From positions 1 to 13,913 of the forward strand of contig CAZFSG010000033.1 of assembly GCA_964521665.1 (NCBI GenBank): DNA of 13,913 nucleotides, given 5' to 3'. The notes under the pieces are model-generated. The model saw only the letters and a program-made list of their open reading frames with translations, searched no databases and had not been told where the DNA came from. Position 1 is the first letter of the stretch, and every line of letters begins with the position of its first letter. Below are positions 1-7,885 of this stretch, piece by piece. A program made the translations under genes and the position numbers. The DNA is from JANXDG01 sp964521665. GTDB taxonomy: Bacteria; Elusimicrobiota; Endomicrobiia; DTEH01.

Positions 1-1275
1 TTACAAAATTCCTGGTTCTACAAACCCAGCTTCTTTTATATCTGAAGTGAGTTTTAAAGAACCAAATTGGACAATTTTAATATCTTTGTTTTCGTTCCCT
101 TTTGGCACATATATATACATCTTTTTATTAACGAAATCGATTTCTTCTATTATCCCTAAGCAAATAACTTCATGTTCTTCGTCCAACAATGAAACAATTA
201 CATTGTCAAAATCTTTTTTTGTTACATTTCTAATTTTTTTAACATCATAAATCTCTTTAAATACTTCATGTTCTTTTTGACTTAACAATTTTTCAGAAAC
301 AACGTATAACCCTTCAAATCCGGGAAGTTTTTCTATCCACAAAATGTTTGACGATCTTATTTCTTTTTGTATTTGAACTTGTTGACCTGTAAGAAAATAT
401 ACGCGATCGGTTTTTATTTTATCAAAATCTAATTCAATTTTTTCAAGTTGAGAAAAATATTTTTTGTAAACAAATTCACGTAATTTCTTTCTTTCTTCAG
501 CAGAAGTATATGATGCTTTTTTTGATACTGCAAGTTTTATAACTTTATCTTTTGGCAAAGTCACAACTAAATGTTCAACTTCGTTTTTCCTTTGAAGAAG
601 AATTACAACAAAGTTTGTCCCTAACGATCTTAAAATTTCAACTTCTGAATTTCTTAACATTCTTCCACCATCGCCTAAAACCCAGCCTGGTGTGTCAATA
701 ATTACAATATCAGAATCTTCTATCCCATACTTAACTAATTTTGTGAATCCACATAAATAATACAAAAAATGTTCTGACGGCGAGTGGGAACCAACAAAAT
801 AAAGTTTATTTGGTTCAACTTCTGTCATAAAAAGGATAGGTTTTTTAAATACTGCAACTCCTAATGTAGACGGTGGACCTATATCCGACTGTCCTGTATC
901 ACAATCTAATACTGAAGGTATTAAATTTTTTGCTAAAAGTTTGTTTACTATATATGTAGAAAAAAATGTTTTTCCAGTATCAACTTCGCCAAAAATTATT
1001 ACCGAATTAATTTTTTTTGATATTAAATAATCTACAACTTTATCCCAATCTTCAGGAATAGTTCTTGTTTGAACTTTTTCAACTAAATTTTGTTTCTCAA
1101 TTTCTACAACAGAAACTGTTTGCACTTCAATTGGTATTCTTTTTCCTTCAGGAATAAAAACCCCTTCTTCTTTTTGAAACTTTTTCCCTATTGCTTCAAC
1201 TTCACCTGAAACAACTCTTATTTTATTAGGTCCTGAAATTATATAAACACCTTTTTGTAAAACTTCTTGTTGCAT
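1..1275 (-). CDS. Clp1/GRC3-like polynucleotide 5'-hydroxyl kinase
   Basis: Predicted 424-residue P-loop kinase of the Clp1/GRC3 family, whose characterised members transfer ATP phosphate to the 5'-OH of RNA or DNA ends. Seen: a beta-rich N-terminal part (about 1-60); Walker A GEVDTGKT at 96-103 (K102, T103); the family signature DCDTGQSDIG at 124-133; a Walker B-like IDTPGW at 193-198; and a C-terminal beta domain (about 345-424) with a VQFGSLKL stretch like that of archaeal/eukaryal relatives. The stop codon is at bases 1-3, so the gene is complete. AAGGAGA, lying inside the end of the preceding gene, is a good ribosome binding site for this ATG. Only 2 bases separate the two genes, so they are probably co-translated. 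In eukaryotes the family works in tRNA splicing and RNA 3' processing; the bacterial role is unknown. Family assignment is firm, the in vivo substrate is not. Confidence 0.85.
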   Translation of the reverse strand: MQQEVLQKGVYIISGPNKIRVVSGEVEAIGKKFQKEEGVFIPEGKRIPIEVQTVSVVEIEKQNLVEKVQTRTIPEDWDKVVDYLISKKINSVIIFGEVDTGKTFFSTYIVNKLLAKNLIPSVLDCDTGQSDIGPPSTLGVAVFKKPILFMTEVEPNKLYFVGSHSPSEHFLYYLCGFTKLVKYGIEDSDIVIIDTPGWVLGDGGRMLRNSEVEILRSLGTNFVVILLQRKNEVEHLVVTLPKDKVIKLAVSKKASYTSAEERKKLREFVYKKYFSQLEKIELDFDKIKTDRVYFLTGQQVQIQKEIRSSNILWIEKLPGFEGLYVVSEKLLSQKEHEVFKEIYDVKKIRNVTKKDFDNVIVSLLDEEHEVICLGIIEEIDFVNKKMYIYVPKGNENKDIKIVQFGSLKLTSDIKEAGFVEPGIL

Positions 1276-1277
1276 AT

Positions 1278-1688
1278 TTAGGTCTCCTTATGTTTTTTAA
1301 ACTTTAGCGAAGGCCAAAGTTTACCAAGAACATCTTTTTCAATTTTATAAATTTTTTGTCTATCATTAACGCGCAACTTCAATTTTTTCTTAGCAGAAAT
1401 AATTCTTACATTTTTCAAATATATATTATTTTTATCAATTTTTTCCACAATTGCTTTATATGTGTCATTTTTATCTCTTATGATCACTGAATCACCTTTC
1501 TTAAGTTGGGAAATATTTTGTTGTTTGACCAAATTTTCTAAACACATATTTACAATACCAACATAAATAGGTACCTCTTTATACAAATTATATGCTTGGG
1601 TAACAATTTCTTCTGCAGGGATACCTTTTTTAATATAATTAACTAAAACTTCTAACATTTGTGGAAACTCAGATTCTTTGTATGTCAT
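1278..1688 (-). CDS. Small unknown protein coupled to the Clp1-like kinase
   Basis: A 136-residue protein I do not recognise. Residues about 5-58 look helical. Residues about 62-118 are rich in short beta strands (GDSVIIRD, YKAIVEKID, NIYLKNV) and could be an SH3-like or KOW-like barrel. The tail is very basic (KFKKHK near 129-134), which would fit nucleic-acid or ribosome binding; this is inference only. There is no signal peptide or membrane segment. The ATG has a GGAG ribosome binding site 10 bases upstream. The stop lies 2 bases before the kinase start, and the kinase's ribosome binding site sits in this gene's last codons, so the pair is very likely one operon with translational coupling. 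A shared role in RNA-end handling is a reasonable guess, unsupported by homology I can name. Confidence 0.75.
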   Translation of the reverse strand: MTYKESEFPQMLEVLVNYIKKGIPAEEIVTQAYNLYKEVPIYVGIVNMCLENLVKQQNISQLKKGDSVIIRDKNDTYKAIVEKIDKNNIYLKNVRIISAKKKLKLRVNDRQKIYKIEKDVLGKLWPSLKFKKHKET

Positions 1689-1800
1689 ATTTTTATTTCT
1701 CCATTTCTTTTTCGTTTTGGTATCTATTTTATGACGTTTATGAACAACTCTATAATTGTGTGGACAAAAAATTAAAAAATAAGATTCTTTTTGGCGAAAT

Positions 1801-1858
1801 TACGCAGGCTAAAGCCTGCGACTACCAAATTATAAATCCGCAATTCGAAATCCGAAAT
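1801..1858 (-). repeat. Perfect REP-like hairpin with GTAG foot
   Basis: CGCAGGCT (1803-1810), a 2-base AA loop, then AGCCTGCG (1813-1820) is a perfect 8-bp palindrome, followed by ACTAC (1821-1825). Read on the minus strand it is GTAG-T-palindrome, the layout of REP elements handled by Y1 (RAYT) transposases. The tail (about 1834-1858) contains AATCCGCAAT, which recurs at 10073-10082 in the other repeat-rich gap. It lies in the 245-base gap between the repaired end of adenosine deaminase and the small gene before the Clp1-like kinase. I see nothing else in that gap. It is the best-preserved member of the family in this window. An alternative use as a transcription stop is weak, because no T-run follows on either strand. 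Confidence 0.6.
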
Positions 1859-1933
1859 ACATTGTTGTTTGATTAATTTTTTGTAGCTCAAAGAATATCA
1901 TTTTTAATTAACAGAACTTTCTTTTTTAATTTG

Positions 1934-2020
1934 TTAGATTAACATTTTTTTTGTTTTGTTATTTAAGAAACTTGTTTCTGCTGCAGTTAAAATAATCTTT
2001 TTTAAATCTTCAATACTAAA
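1934..2020 (-). other. Out-of-frame C-terminal tail of adenosine deaminase
   Basis: Minus-strand reading from 2020 to 1934 in the +1 frame gives FSIEDLKKIILTAAETSF followed by about ten more residues and TAA at 1934-1936. This is the expected last-helix region of adenosine deaminases (typically SxEDLxxLxxNAxxxSF). Removing one A from the AAAA run (2021-2024) joins it to the main frame as VFK-FSIEDL and gives a 333-residue protein of normal length. The good conservation of the tail means the shift is recent, a sequence error, or tolerated by +1 slippage of lysine tRNA from AAA to the overlapping AAA before TTT. Confidence 0.75.
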
Positions 2021-2936
2021 TTTTAAACACTTTGTTTGCTAAACTTAGTTCATGGTTTAAATCAATTCCTGAGACTGAAGGATCATCAGTGTTTATTGTT
2101 ATCTTTATACCATAATCATAAAATTTTTTAACAGGATGATATTTAATATCTTTAACCACTTGTGTTTGAACATTTGAAGTAAGACAAACCTCTAATGCAA
2201 CATTACTATCTTTAACAAATTCCATTATTTTTTTATCTTTATAAATCTTTGTTCCGTGCCCAATCCTTTTTGCACCAAATTTTATTGCGTAGTAAACTTC
2301 TTGTGGTTCACCTGCTTCTCCTGCATGACAACTAATTGGTATACCACAACACTTCGCATATTCAAAAAATTTTTTGTATAACACCACACTATATTTTGAT
2401 TCATCTCCTGCTAAGTCAATACCAACAACACCATCACCAAAATATTTTTCTGCAAGTTTTAATGTTTTCCAATTTTGTTCTTCACTAACAGTATGATACC
2501 TGTATAAACAAAGAATTACTCCTACTTTTATACCAAATTCTTTTTGACCATATTTAATGCCGCTAAGCACACTTTTTACAACATCTTCTTCTGAAAAATT
2601 TTTGTTTGTTTGTAGAGGTGGTGCAAAACGTATTTCTAAATATTTTATATTTTCTTTTTTTGCAGCGTCTTCACAAACTTCATAACTTATCCGTTCTAAA
2701 ACATCAGGAAATTTTAATATATCATAAAAAAAATCAAATGTTTTAAGAAATTCAGTTAACGACTTACATTTTGGTGATACCTGTACATATCTTTTAAGTT
2801 TGTTAACATCATATGTTGGTAATTTAAAATTATGTTTTTTAGCAGACTCAAGAATTGTTTCAACACGGACAGAACCATCTAAATGTCTATGCAGGTCAAT
2901 TTTTGGCAGTTTTTTTATAATTTCTTTGTTATTCAT
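2016..2936 (-). CDS. add: Adenosine deaminase, frameshifted before its C-terminal helix
   Basis: Metal-dependent deaminase converting adenosine to inosine (possibly another purine) in salvage. The 306-residue frame holds every active-site motif of the family: HRH (H16, H18), HAGE (H204, E207), RIGHG (H227), SN (254-255) and NTDDP (D284, D285). H16, H18, H204 and D284 would hold zinc; E207 and H227 are catalytic. The frame stops abruptly after LANKVFKI, about 30 residues short of the usual 330-345. The missing end lies downstream in another frame (separate entry), so one base has been gained at the AAAA run (2021-2024) or the ribosome shifts there. No Shine-Dalgarno precedes the ATG, but a promoter-like pair lies close upstream. 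Subtype (adenosine versus adenine or a modified nucleoside) is not settled. Confidence 0.85.
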   Translation of the reverse strand: MNNKEIIKKLPKIDLHRHLDGSVRVETILESAKKHNFKLPTYDVNKLKRYVQVSPKCKSLTEFLKTFDFFYDILKFPDVLERISYEVCEDAAKKENIKYLEIRFAPPLQTNKNFSEEDVVKSVLSGIKYGQKEFGIKVGVILCLYRYHTVSEEQNWKTLKLAEKYFGDGVVGIDLAGDESKYSVVLYKKFFEYAKCCGIPISCHAGEAGEPQEVYYAIKFGAKRIGHGTKIYKDKKIMEFVKDSNVALEVCLTSNVQTQVVKDIKYHPVKKFYDYGIKITINTDDPSVSGIDLNHELSLANKVFKI

Positions 2937-2951
2937 CTTAGGCGGGATTTC

Positions 2952-2980
2952 TTTTTACAAAATTTAAATTTATTTGTCAA
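2952..2980 (-). promoter_or_regulatory. Candidate promoter of the adenosine deaminase gene
   Basis: On the minus strand TTGACA (2980-2975) is a perfect -35 box. After a 17-base spacer comes TAAAAA (2957-2952), 4 of 6 matches to the -10 consensus. The expected start is near 2945, leaving a leader of only about 9 bases before the ATG at 2936. That agrees with the absence of a Shine-Dalgarno sequence. The same layout (CTTGACA ... TTTTGTA ... short leader) occurs before the micro-ORF at 8601. Prediction only; chance boxes are common in AT-rich DNA. Confidence 0.45.
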
Positions 2981-3048
2981 GAAGATATAATTTTCTTTTC
3001 TTTGTAAATAATGGAATAAAAACTATATAAAGGAAAAATTTTATTGGG

Positions 3049-3154
3049 ACTGTCCATGATGCAACTATTGATGGAGTACAATTAACTAATTTAGGATTTT
3101 CAAAATTATATTCAGTAGATTGAAAATGATTTAACAAAAGGAACTATTTTTTAA
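3049..3154 (+). pseudogene. Decayed 3' end of a PIN-domain (VapC-like) gene
   Basis: The only protein-like signal on the plus strand. One frame from 3049 reads TVHDATIDGVQLTN, then LGFSKLYSVD, and hits TGA at 3121-3123. Another frame starting in the same place continues ENDLTKGTIF to TAA at 3152-3154. The joined pattern (HDATI, a spaced G, L-S-x-D, then N-D-L or D-F) resembles the C-terminal third of PIN nucleases such as VapC toxins. No start codon, no upstream domain and at least one frameshift: a remnant, not a gene. Its end overlaps the carB stop codon on the other strand by a few bases. No antitoxin remnant is visible in the rest of the 214-base gap. Confidence 0.4.
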
Positions 3155-6100
3155 TGAAACCATTTTTGTAATGGAAGGACATCAAATTTAATTTTTTGGT
3201 CCTCAACATTATAATCCTTCTTCAGTTCTTTAATAGATTCAACCACAGATCTTGCCGCTTCTAATGTAGTAATTATAGGTATATTATTAATAGTAGCGGT
3301 TCTACGAATAAAGAATCCGTCTGAAAACGATCTTCCTTTCCCGGTAGGCGTGTTTATTACAAGTTGAACTTCATGGTTTGAAATTATATCAACTATATTA
3401 GGTCTTCCTTCTGAAAGTTTGTTAACTTTTTGACATTCTAGACCATGTTTAATAAAAAACGCAGCTGTTCCTGCAGTAGCAACAATTTTGAATCCTAAGT
3501 TATAAAACTCTTTTGCAATTTTTAACCCTTTTTGTTTATCTTTATCATTTAAACTAAACAATATCTTGCCATTTAATGGGATGTTATTATTAGCAGCAAA
3601 TTGTGATTTTGCATATGCTAAAGGAAATGTTTTGTCAATACCCATAACTTCGCCAGTAGAGCGCATCTCTGGTGATAAAACTATATCTACATCAGCAAAT
3701 TTTTGAAATGGTAAAACAACTTCTTTAACTGTATAATACTTAAGAGAAAAAACTTTTTCTTGTGAAAAATTATATTTTTTAAGCAAATCTTTTATTCTGT
3801 GTCCAAGTATAACTTTTGTAGCAACTTTTGCAATTGGCAACCCTATTGATTTTGACACATATGGTACAGTTCTTGATGCACGTGGATTAACTTCTAATAT
3901 ATAAATAATTCCGTCTTTTATCGCTAATTGTAAATTCATTAATCCTTTCACTTTTAATTCTTTTGACAAAACTTCAACATATTTACAAACAGTTTGTATT
4001 TGTTGAGTAGTTAAAGAAACTGGTGGTATAACGCATGCACTGTCGCCAGAATGTACACCTGCTGCTTCAATATGTTCCATGATTGCTGCAACAAAAGTAT
4101 CCTTACCATCACATATAGCGTCTACATCAAGTTCAACTGCTTCTTCTAAAAACCTGTCAATTATTACAACATTTGATACATCTTTTGTTGTTACTGCTGA
4201 AGTTTCAAAAAGTTCTTCCAAGTATTCTTTTAAAGAATTTTCATCGTAGATAACTTCCATTGCACGCCCACCTAATACATAAGAAGGCCTTACTATCACT
4301 GGGTATCCTATCTGTTGGACAATTTTTAATGCTTCTTTATAACTTCTTGCATAACCATGTTCAGGATAGGGCAACTTCAGTTTTCTTAACACTTTTGCAA
4401 AAAGTTCTCTGTCTTCAGCTAAAGCAATACTTTCTGGCTGTGTCCCTAAAATTCTTACACCGTAAGATTTTAATTTTTTTGATATATTAAGTGGTGTTTG
4501 TCCACCAAATTGTAGTATAACACCTAAAAGCTTAGTACGTGTTTGTTTTGCAATACTTTGTTCTGTTTTATAGATATTGTATACATCTTCAAAAGTAATA
4601 GGTTCAAAATAAAGTTTATCAGCAGTATCATAATCAGTTGAAACTGTTTCAGGATTACAGTTAACCATTATAGCTTCATAACCTTCTTCTTTTATTGCCA
4701 TAACTGCATGCACACAACAATAATCAAACTCTATTCCTTGACCAATACGATTTGGTCCTGAACCTAAAACTATAACCTTATCTTTGTTTTTATGATATTC
4801 AATAGTTTCATTAAAATAACCTACAGCTTCTTTTTGTTTTGTTTTCCTAAAGATACTGAATTTATCTCGAGATAAAACACCATCATATGTAGAATAGAAA
4901 TATGGTGTGTACGATTCAAACTCTGCTGCACAAGTGTCTACTACTTTATAGTTTGCAACCAAATTATTTTTTATTCTAAACTTAACAACTTTGTCTTCAG
5001 AAATTTTTAACAAATTTGATATTTGTTTATCAGAAAAACCATAACTTTTTGCTTCAGCAATAATTTCAATAAATTTTTTATTATCAATTTTATTTTTTGC
5101 TATACTTTTTAATTCTAATTCTTTATCCACAATTTCTTTTATCTGATAAATAAACCATTTATCAATACCGGAAAGTTCAGATATTTCTTCAACTGTTTTT
5201 CCTAACATCAAAGCATATTTAATATTAAAAATTCTGTCACAATTAGGATTTCTCAGCTTATATTCTATACTTTTTATCAACTCCTGTTTTTTTTCTTCAG
5301 TAAAATCTTTTATTTGTTCAATAAAACTTTCATTATCAAGTCCACTTCTATTAATTTCTAACCCGCGTAACGCTTTTTGTAACGCTTCTTTAAAAGTTCT
5401 ACCGATAGCCATTACTTCGCCAATAGATTTCATTTGTGAACCTAAAATTTGGTATGAATAATCTTTTTTACCATTTTTTGACACAGGTCTAAATTTTTCA
5501 AAAGCAAATTTAGGAATCTTTACAACAACATAATCTATTGTTGGTTCAAAACAAGCAGGCGTTTTTTTAGTTATATCATTAGGTATTTCATCTAAAGTAT
5601 AACCTACTGCTAAAAGTGCTGCTATTTTTGCAATTGGGAAACCAGTTGCTTTTGACGCTAACGCTGAAGATCGTGACACACGCGGGTTCATCTCAATTAT
5701 AACAATACGTCCAGTCTGTGGATGAACAGCAAACTGTATATTTGAACCTCCGGTTTCCACACCTACTGCACGAATACATTTAAACGCCATATCACGCATC
5801 CTCTGATACTCTTTGTCAGTTAAAGTTTGAGCTGGCGCCACTGTGATAGAATCACCAGTATGTACCCCCATAGGATCAAAATTTTCTATCGAACATACAA
5901 CAACACAGTTGTCTTTACAATCACGCATTACTTCAAGTTCATATTCTTTCCATCCGTTAAGATATTCTTCTATGAGTATCTCTGATATCATTGATGACTG
6001 CAACGCATTTTTTGCTGCTTCAACAAACTCTTCTTCTGTAAAAACAATTTTTGATCCTGTCCCACCTAAAGTAAATGATGGACGGATTATCAACGGGAAA

Positions 6101-6588
6101 CCTATTTCTTTTGCAACTTTTTCAGCCTCATCTAAACTATATGCAAACCCACTTTTTGGTAAATCAAGACCTGCTTTAGCCATCGTTTCTTTAAACAACC
6201 TTCTATCTTCACCACGACGTATTGCATCTACTTTTGCACCAATAAGTTCAACATTATATTTTTCTAAAACACCTGCTTCATAAAGTTTCACTGCTAAGTT
6301 CAAAGCGGTTTGTCCACCTAAAGTTGGTAACAACGCTTCAGGACGTTCTTTCTCAATAATTCGTTCTAAAACTTCAGGAATAAGTGGTTCTATATAGGTA
6401 GCATCCGCAAATTCAGGATCAGTCATAATTGTGGCAGGATTAGAATTTACAAGTACAACTTTATAACCTTCTTTTTTTAATGCTTTAATTGCCTGTGTAC
6501 CAGAATAATCAAACTCGCATGCTTGACCAATAACAATAGGTCCAGAACCTATTATAAGTATCTTTTTAATATCTTTACGTTTTGGCAT
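3151..6588 (-). CDS. carB: Carbamoyl-phosphate synthase large subunit
   Basis: Makes carbamoyl phosphate from ammonia (delivered by CarA), bicarbonate and two ATP, for pyrimidines and arginine. Seen in order: N-terminal half with GSGPIVIGQACEFDYSG (14-30) and the first ATP-grasp domain (about 128-330, with EMNPRVSRSSALASKATG at 299-316); oligomerisation region (about 405-560); second half opening GSGPNRIGQGIEFDY (609-623) with a second ATP-grasp (about 725-925, EVNPRASRT at 899-907); and the C-terminal MGS allosteric domain (about 1005-1145, with ATAGT and SEGRPNIVD). At 1145 residues it is about 70 longer than common CarB. Much of the excess is a basic linker at about 569-603 between the halves and a few residues near 671-688. 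The ATG overlaps the end of carA by 14 bases, with GGAG 13 bases upstream inside carA. Confidence 0.97.
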   Translation of the reverse strand: MPKRKDIKKILIIGSGPIVIGQACEFDYSGTQAIKALKKEGYKVVLVNSNPATIMTDPEFADATYIEPLIPEVLERIIEKERPEALLPTLGGQTALNLAVKLYEAGVLEKYNVELIGAKVDAIRRGEDRRLFKETMAKAGLDLPKSGFAYSLDEAEKVAKEIGFPLIIRPSFTLGGTGSKIVFTEEEFVEAAKNALQSSMISEILIEEYLNGWKEYELEVMRDCKDNCVVVCSIENFDPMGVHTGDSITVAPAQTLTDKEYQRMRDMAFKCIRAVGVETGGSNIQFAVHPQTGRIVIIEMNPRVSRSSALASKATGFPIAKIAALLAVGYTLDEIPNDITKKTPACFEPTIDYVVVKIPKFAFEKFRPVSKNGKKDYSYQILGSQMKSIGEVMAIGRTFKEALQKALRGLEINRSGLDNESFIEQIKDFTEEKKQELIKSIEYKLRNPNCDRIFNIKYALMLGKTVEEISELSGIDKWFIYQIKEIVDKELELKSIAKNKIDNKKFIEIIAEAKSYGFSDKQISNLLKISEDKVVKFRIKNNLVANYKVVDTCAAEFESYTPYFYSTYDGVLSRDKFSIFRKTKQKEAVGYFNETIEYHKNKDKVIVLGSGPNRIGQGIEFDYCCVHAVMAIKEEGYEAIMVNCNPETVSTDYDTADKLYFEPITFEDVYNIYKTEQSIAKQTRTKLLGVILQFGGQTPLNISKKLKSYGVRILGTQPESIALAEDRELFAKVLRKLKLPYPEHGYARSYKEALKIVQQIGYPVIVRPSYVLGGRAMEVIYDENSLKEYLEELFETSAVTTKDVSNVVIIDRFLEEAVELDVDAICDGKDTFVAAIMEHIEAAGVHSGDSACVIPPVSLTTQQIQTVCKYVEVLSKELKVKGLMNLQLAIKDGIIYILEVNPRASRTVPYVSKSIGLPIAKVATKVILGHRIKDLLKKYNFSQEKVFSLKYYTVKEVVLPFQKFADVDIVLSPEMRSTGEVMGIDKTFPLAYAKSQFAANNNIPLNGKILFSLNDKDKQKGLKIAKEFYNLGFKIVATAGTAAFFIKHGLECQKVNKLSEGRPNIVDIISNHEVQLVINTPTGKGRSFSDGFFIRRTATINNIPIITTLEAARSVVESIKELKKDYNVEDQKIKFDVLPLQKWFH

Positions 6589-7786
6589 AATTTGATTTCT
6601 TCTCCATCAATTCTACAAATTTTTCAAACAAATACTTTGAATCGTTAGGTCCTGGTGCTGATTCAGGATGATACTGTACTGCAAATATAGGCAAACTTTT
6701 ATGTTCAATCCCTTCGCAAGAATAATCGTTTAAATTTATATGTGTAACAATTAGGTCTTTGTTACCTTTAACATAAAATTTACCTTCAACTTCTTCAATT
6801 TCTACTGCAAAATTATGGTTCTGTGATGTAATCTCAACTTTTTGTGTATCAAAATTTTTTACTGGATGGTTGATCCCATGATGACCAAACTTCAATTTGT
6901 AAGTTTTCCCACCAAATGCTAAACCTATCATTTGACAACCTAAACAAATACCAAAAATAGGTAAGTATTTATTATGATTAACAGAATAAGAAATTAGTTT
7001 TTCTAATGTTTTATACACATAAGGTACTCCTTCAGGATCACCAGGACCGTTAGACAAAAAAATACCATCTGGTGTAAAACTTAATATTTTTTCAGCTGTA
7101 GTTTCTGCAGGAACAACTATTAAATCACAACCAACTTTCCTTAACCATCTTAATATATTAAACTTACAACCACAATCTATAACTACAACTTTATATTTTG
7201 TTACTACACCATCATAATTAACAAACAAATTTTTGTTTAATGCGTAACTTACAATATCATCTTTACCTTTTTGTTTGAATGGTTCATAAACTTCTTTACA
7301 TGAAACTTTTTTTACTAAATCTTGACCTATTATAGAAGGAACCTTTTGAACTTTACTATAAAGTTTTTTTAAATCTGTTTCTGTAGAAATTATACCGCGC
7401 ATCGCACCTTTTGTTCTTATATATTTCGTCAATGCACGAGTGTCAACATTTTCTAAACCAACTATTTTATATTTCTTAAACAAAAACTCTATATTATGTT
7501 TTGCTTGCCAGTTAGAACATATTTTTGAAAATTCTGAAACAACAAACCCTTCAACTTGCGGTTGGACAGATTCAAAATCGTAATATGTGATCCCATAATT
7601 ACCTATATGTGGGTAAGTCATTACAACAATCTGTCCTTTGTAAGATGGGTCGGTAAGAATCTCCTCATACCCAACCATACCTGTATTAAAAATTACTTCA
7701 CCCGAAGTTTCACCTATATAACCAAAAATTCTACCTTTGAAAAACACACCTGTCTCTAACATTAACACACCATTTTTTTCATCCAT
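6575..7786 (-). CDS. carA: Carbamoyl-phosphate synthase small subunit (glutaminase)
   Basis: Class I glutamine amidotransferase subunit that hydrolyses glutamine and channels ammonia to CarB. The 403-residue length is slightly above the usual 360-385. The N-terminal CarA domain carries GETSGEVIFNTGMVGYEE (25-42) and LENVDTRALT (111-120). The glutaminase domain has NGPGDP (246-251), the nucleophile elbow GICLGCQ with C281, and QYHPE with H373 and E375, so the triad is complete. The ATG is supported by AAGG 9 bases upstream. It leads the carAB operon: the stop lies inside the carB start region (14-base overlap), consistent with translational coupling for 1:1 subunits. The leader contains an inverted repeat able to mask the ribosome binding site (separate entry). 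Confidence 0.97.
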   Translation of the reverse strand: MDEKNGVLMLETGVFFKGRIFGYIGETSGEVIFNTGMVGYEEILTDPSYKGQIVVMTYPHIGNYGITYYDFESVQPQVEGFVVSEFSKICSNWQAKHNIEFLFKKYKIVGLENVDTRALTKYIRTKGAMRGIISTETDLKKLYSKVQKVPSIIGQDLVKKVSCKEVYEPFKQKGKDDIVSYALNKNLFVNYDGVVTKYKVVVIDCGCKFNILRWLRKVGCDLIVVPAETTAEKILSFTPDGIFLSNGPGDPEGVPYVYKTLEKLISYSVNHNKYLPIFGICLGCQMIGLAFGGKTYKLKFGHHGINHPVKNFDTQKVEITSQNHNFAVEIEEVEGKFYVKGNKDLIVTHINLNDYSCEGIEHKSLPIFAVQYHPESAPGPNDSKYLFEKFVELMEKKSNYAKT

Positions 7787-7795
7787 ACTAATTTA

Positions 7796-7839
7796 CCTTA
7801 TCTTTAGAATTTTTTAATACAAGATTTAAAAAGATAAGG
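7796..7839 (-). promoter_or_regulatory. Inverted repeat that could mask the carA ribosome binding site
   Basis: In the minus-strand RNA, CCUUAUCUUU (7839-7830) is perfectly complementary over 10 bases to AAAGAUAAGG (7805-7796), with a 24-base loop. The 3' arm contains the AAGG Shine-Dalgarno of carA, 9 bases before its ATG. Folding would hide the ribosome binding site, a common way to control translation. No known pyrimidine or arginine leader (PyrR site, ARG box) was recognised. The structure is AT-rich and could be chance. Confidence 0.35.
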
Positions 7840-7850
7840 ATGAAATTTAT

Positions 7851-7885
7851 AAGGGAAGAAGAAAATTAATTTTTCTTCTCCTTTT
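7851..7885 (-). terminator. Terminator-like hairpin after the MerR-receiver gene
   Basis: Minus-strand GAAGAAAA (7878-7871), a 5-base loop, then TTTTCTTC (7865-7858) form a core stem that extends outward with AAGGA/TCCCTT and one bulge to about 13 bp. It begins at the stop codon of the regulator gene and lies before the carA leader. The stem is AT-rich and no long U-run follows, so termination there would be weak or Rho-assisted. It marks a plausible boundary between the regulator unit and carAB. Confidence 0.4.

Noticed and set aside
1703..1780. Promoter for the small gene before the Clp1-like kinase
   Set aside because: A TAAAAT box exists near 1724, but no acceptable -35 lies 16-18 bases upstream, so no promoter is called.
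1661..1876. 71-codon plus-strand frame across the gap near the hairpin repeat
   Set aside because: It crosses the repeat and the start of a minus-strand gene; no protein-like pattern or ribosome binding site.
5843..6283. 146-codon open frame on the plus strand
   Set aside because: It lies wholly inside carB on the opposite strand; serine-rich composition is typical of an antisense shadow, and no start signal is seen.
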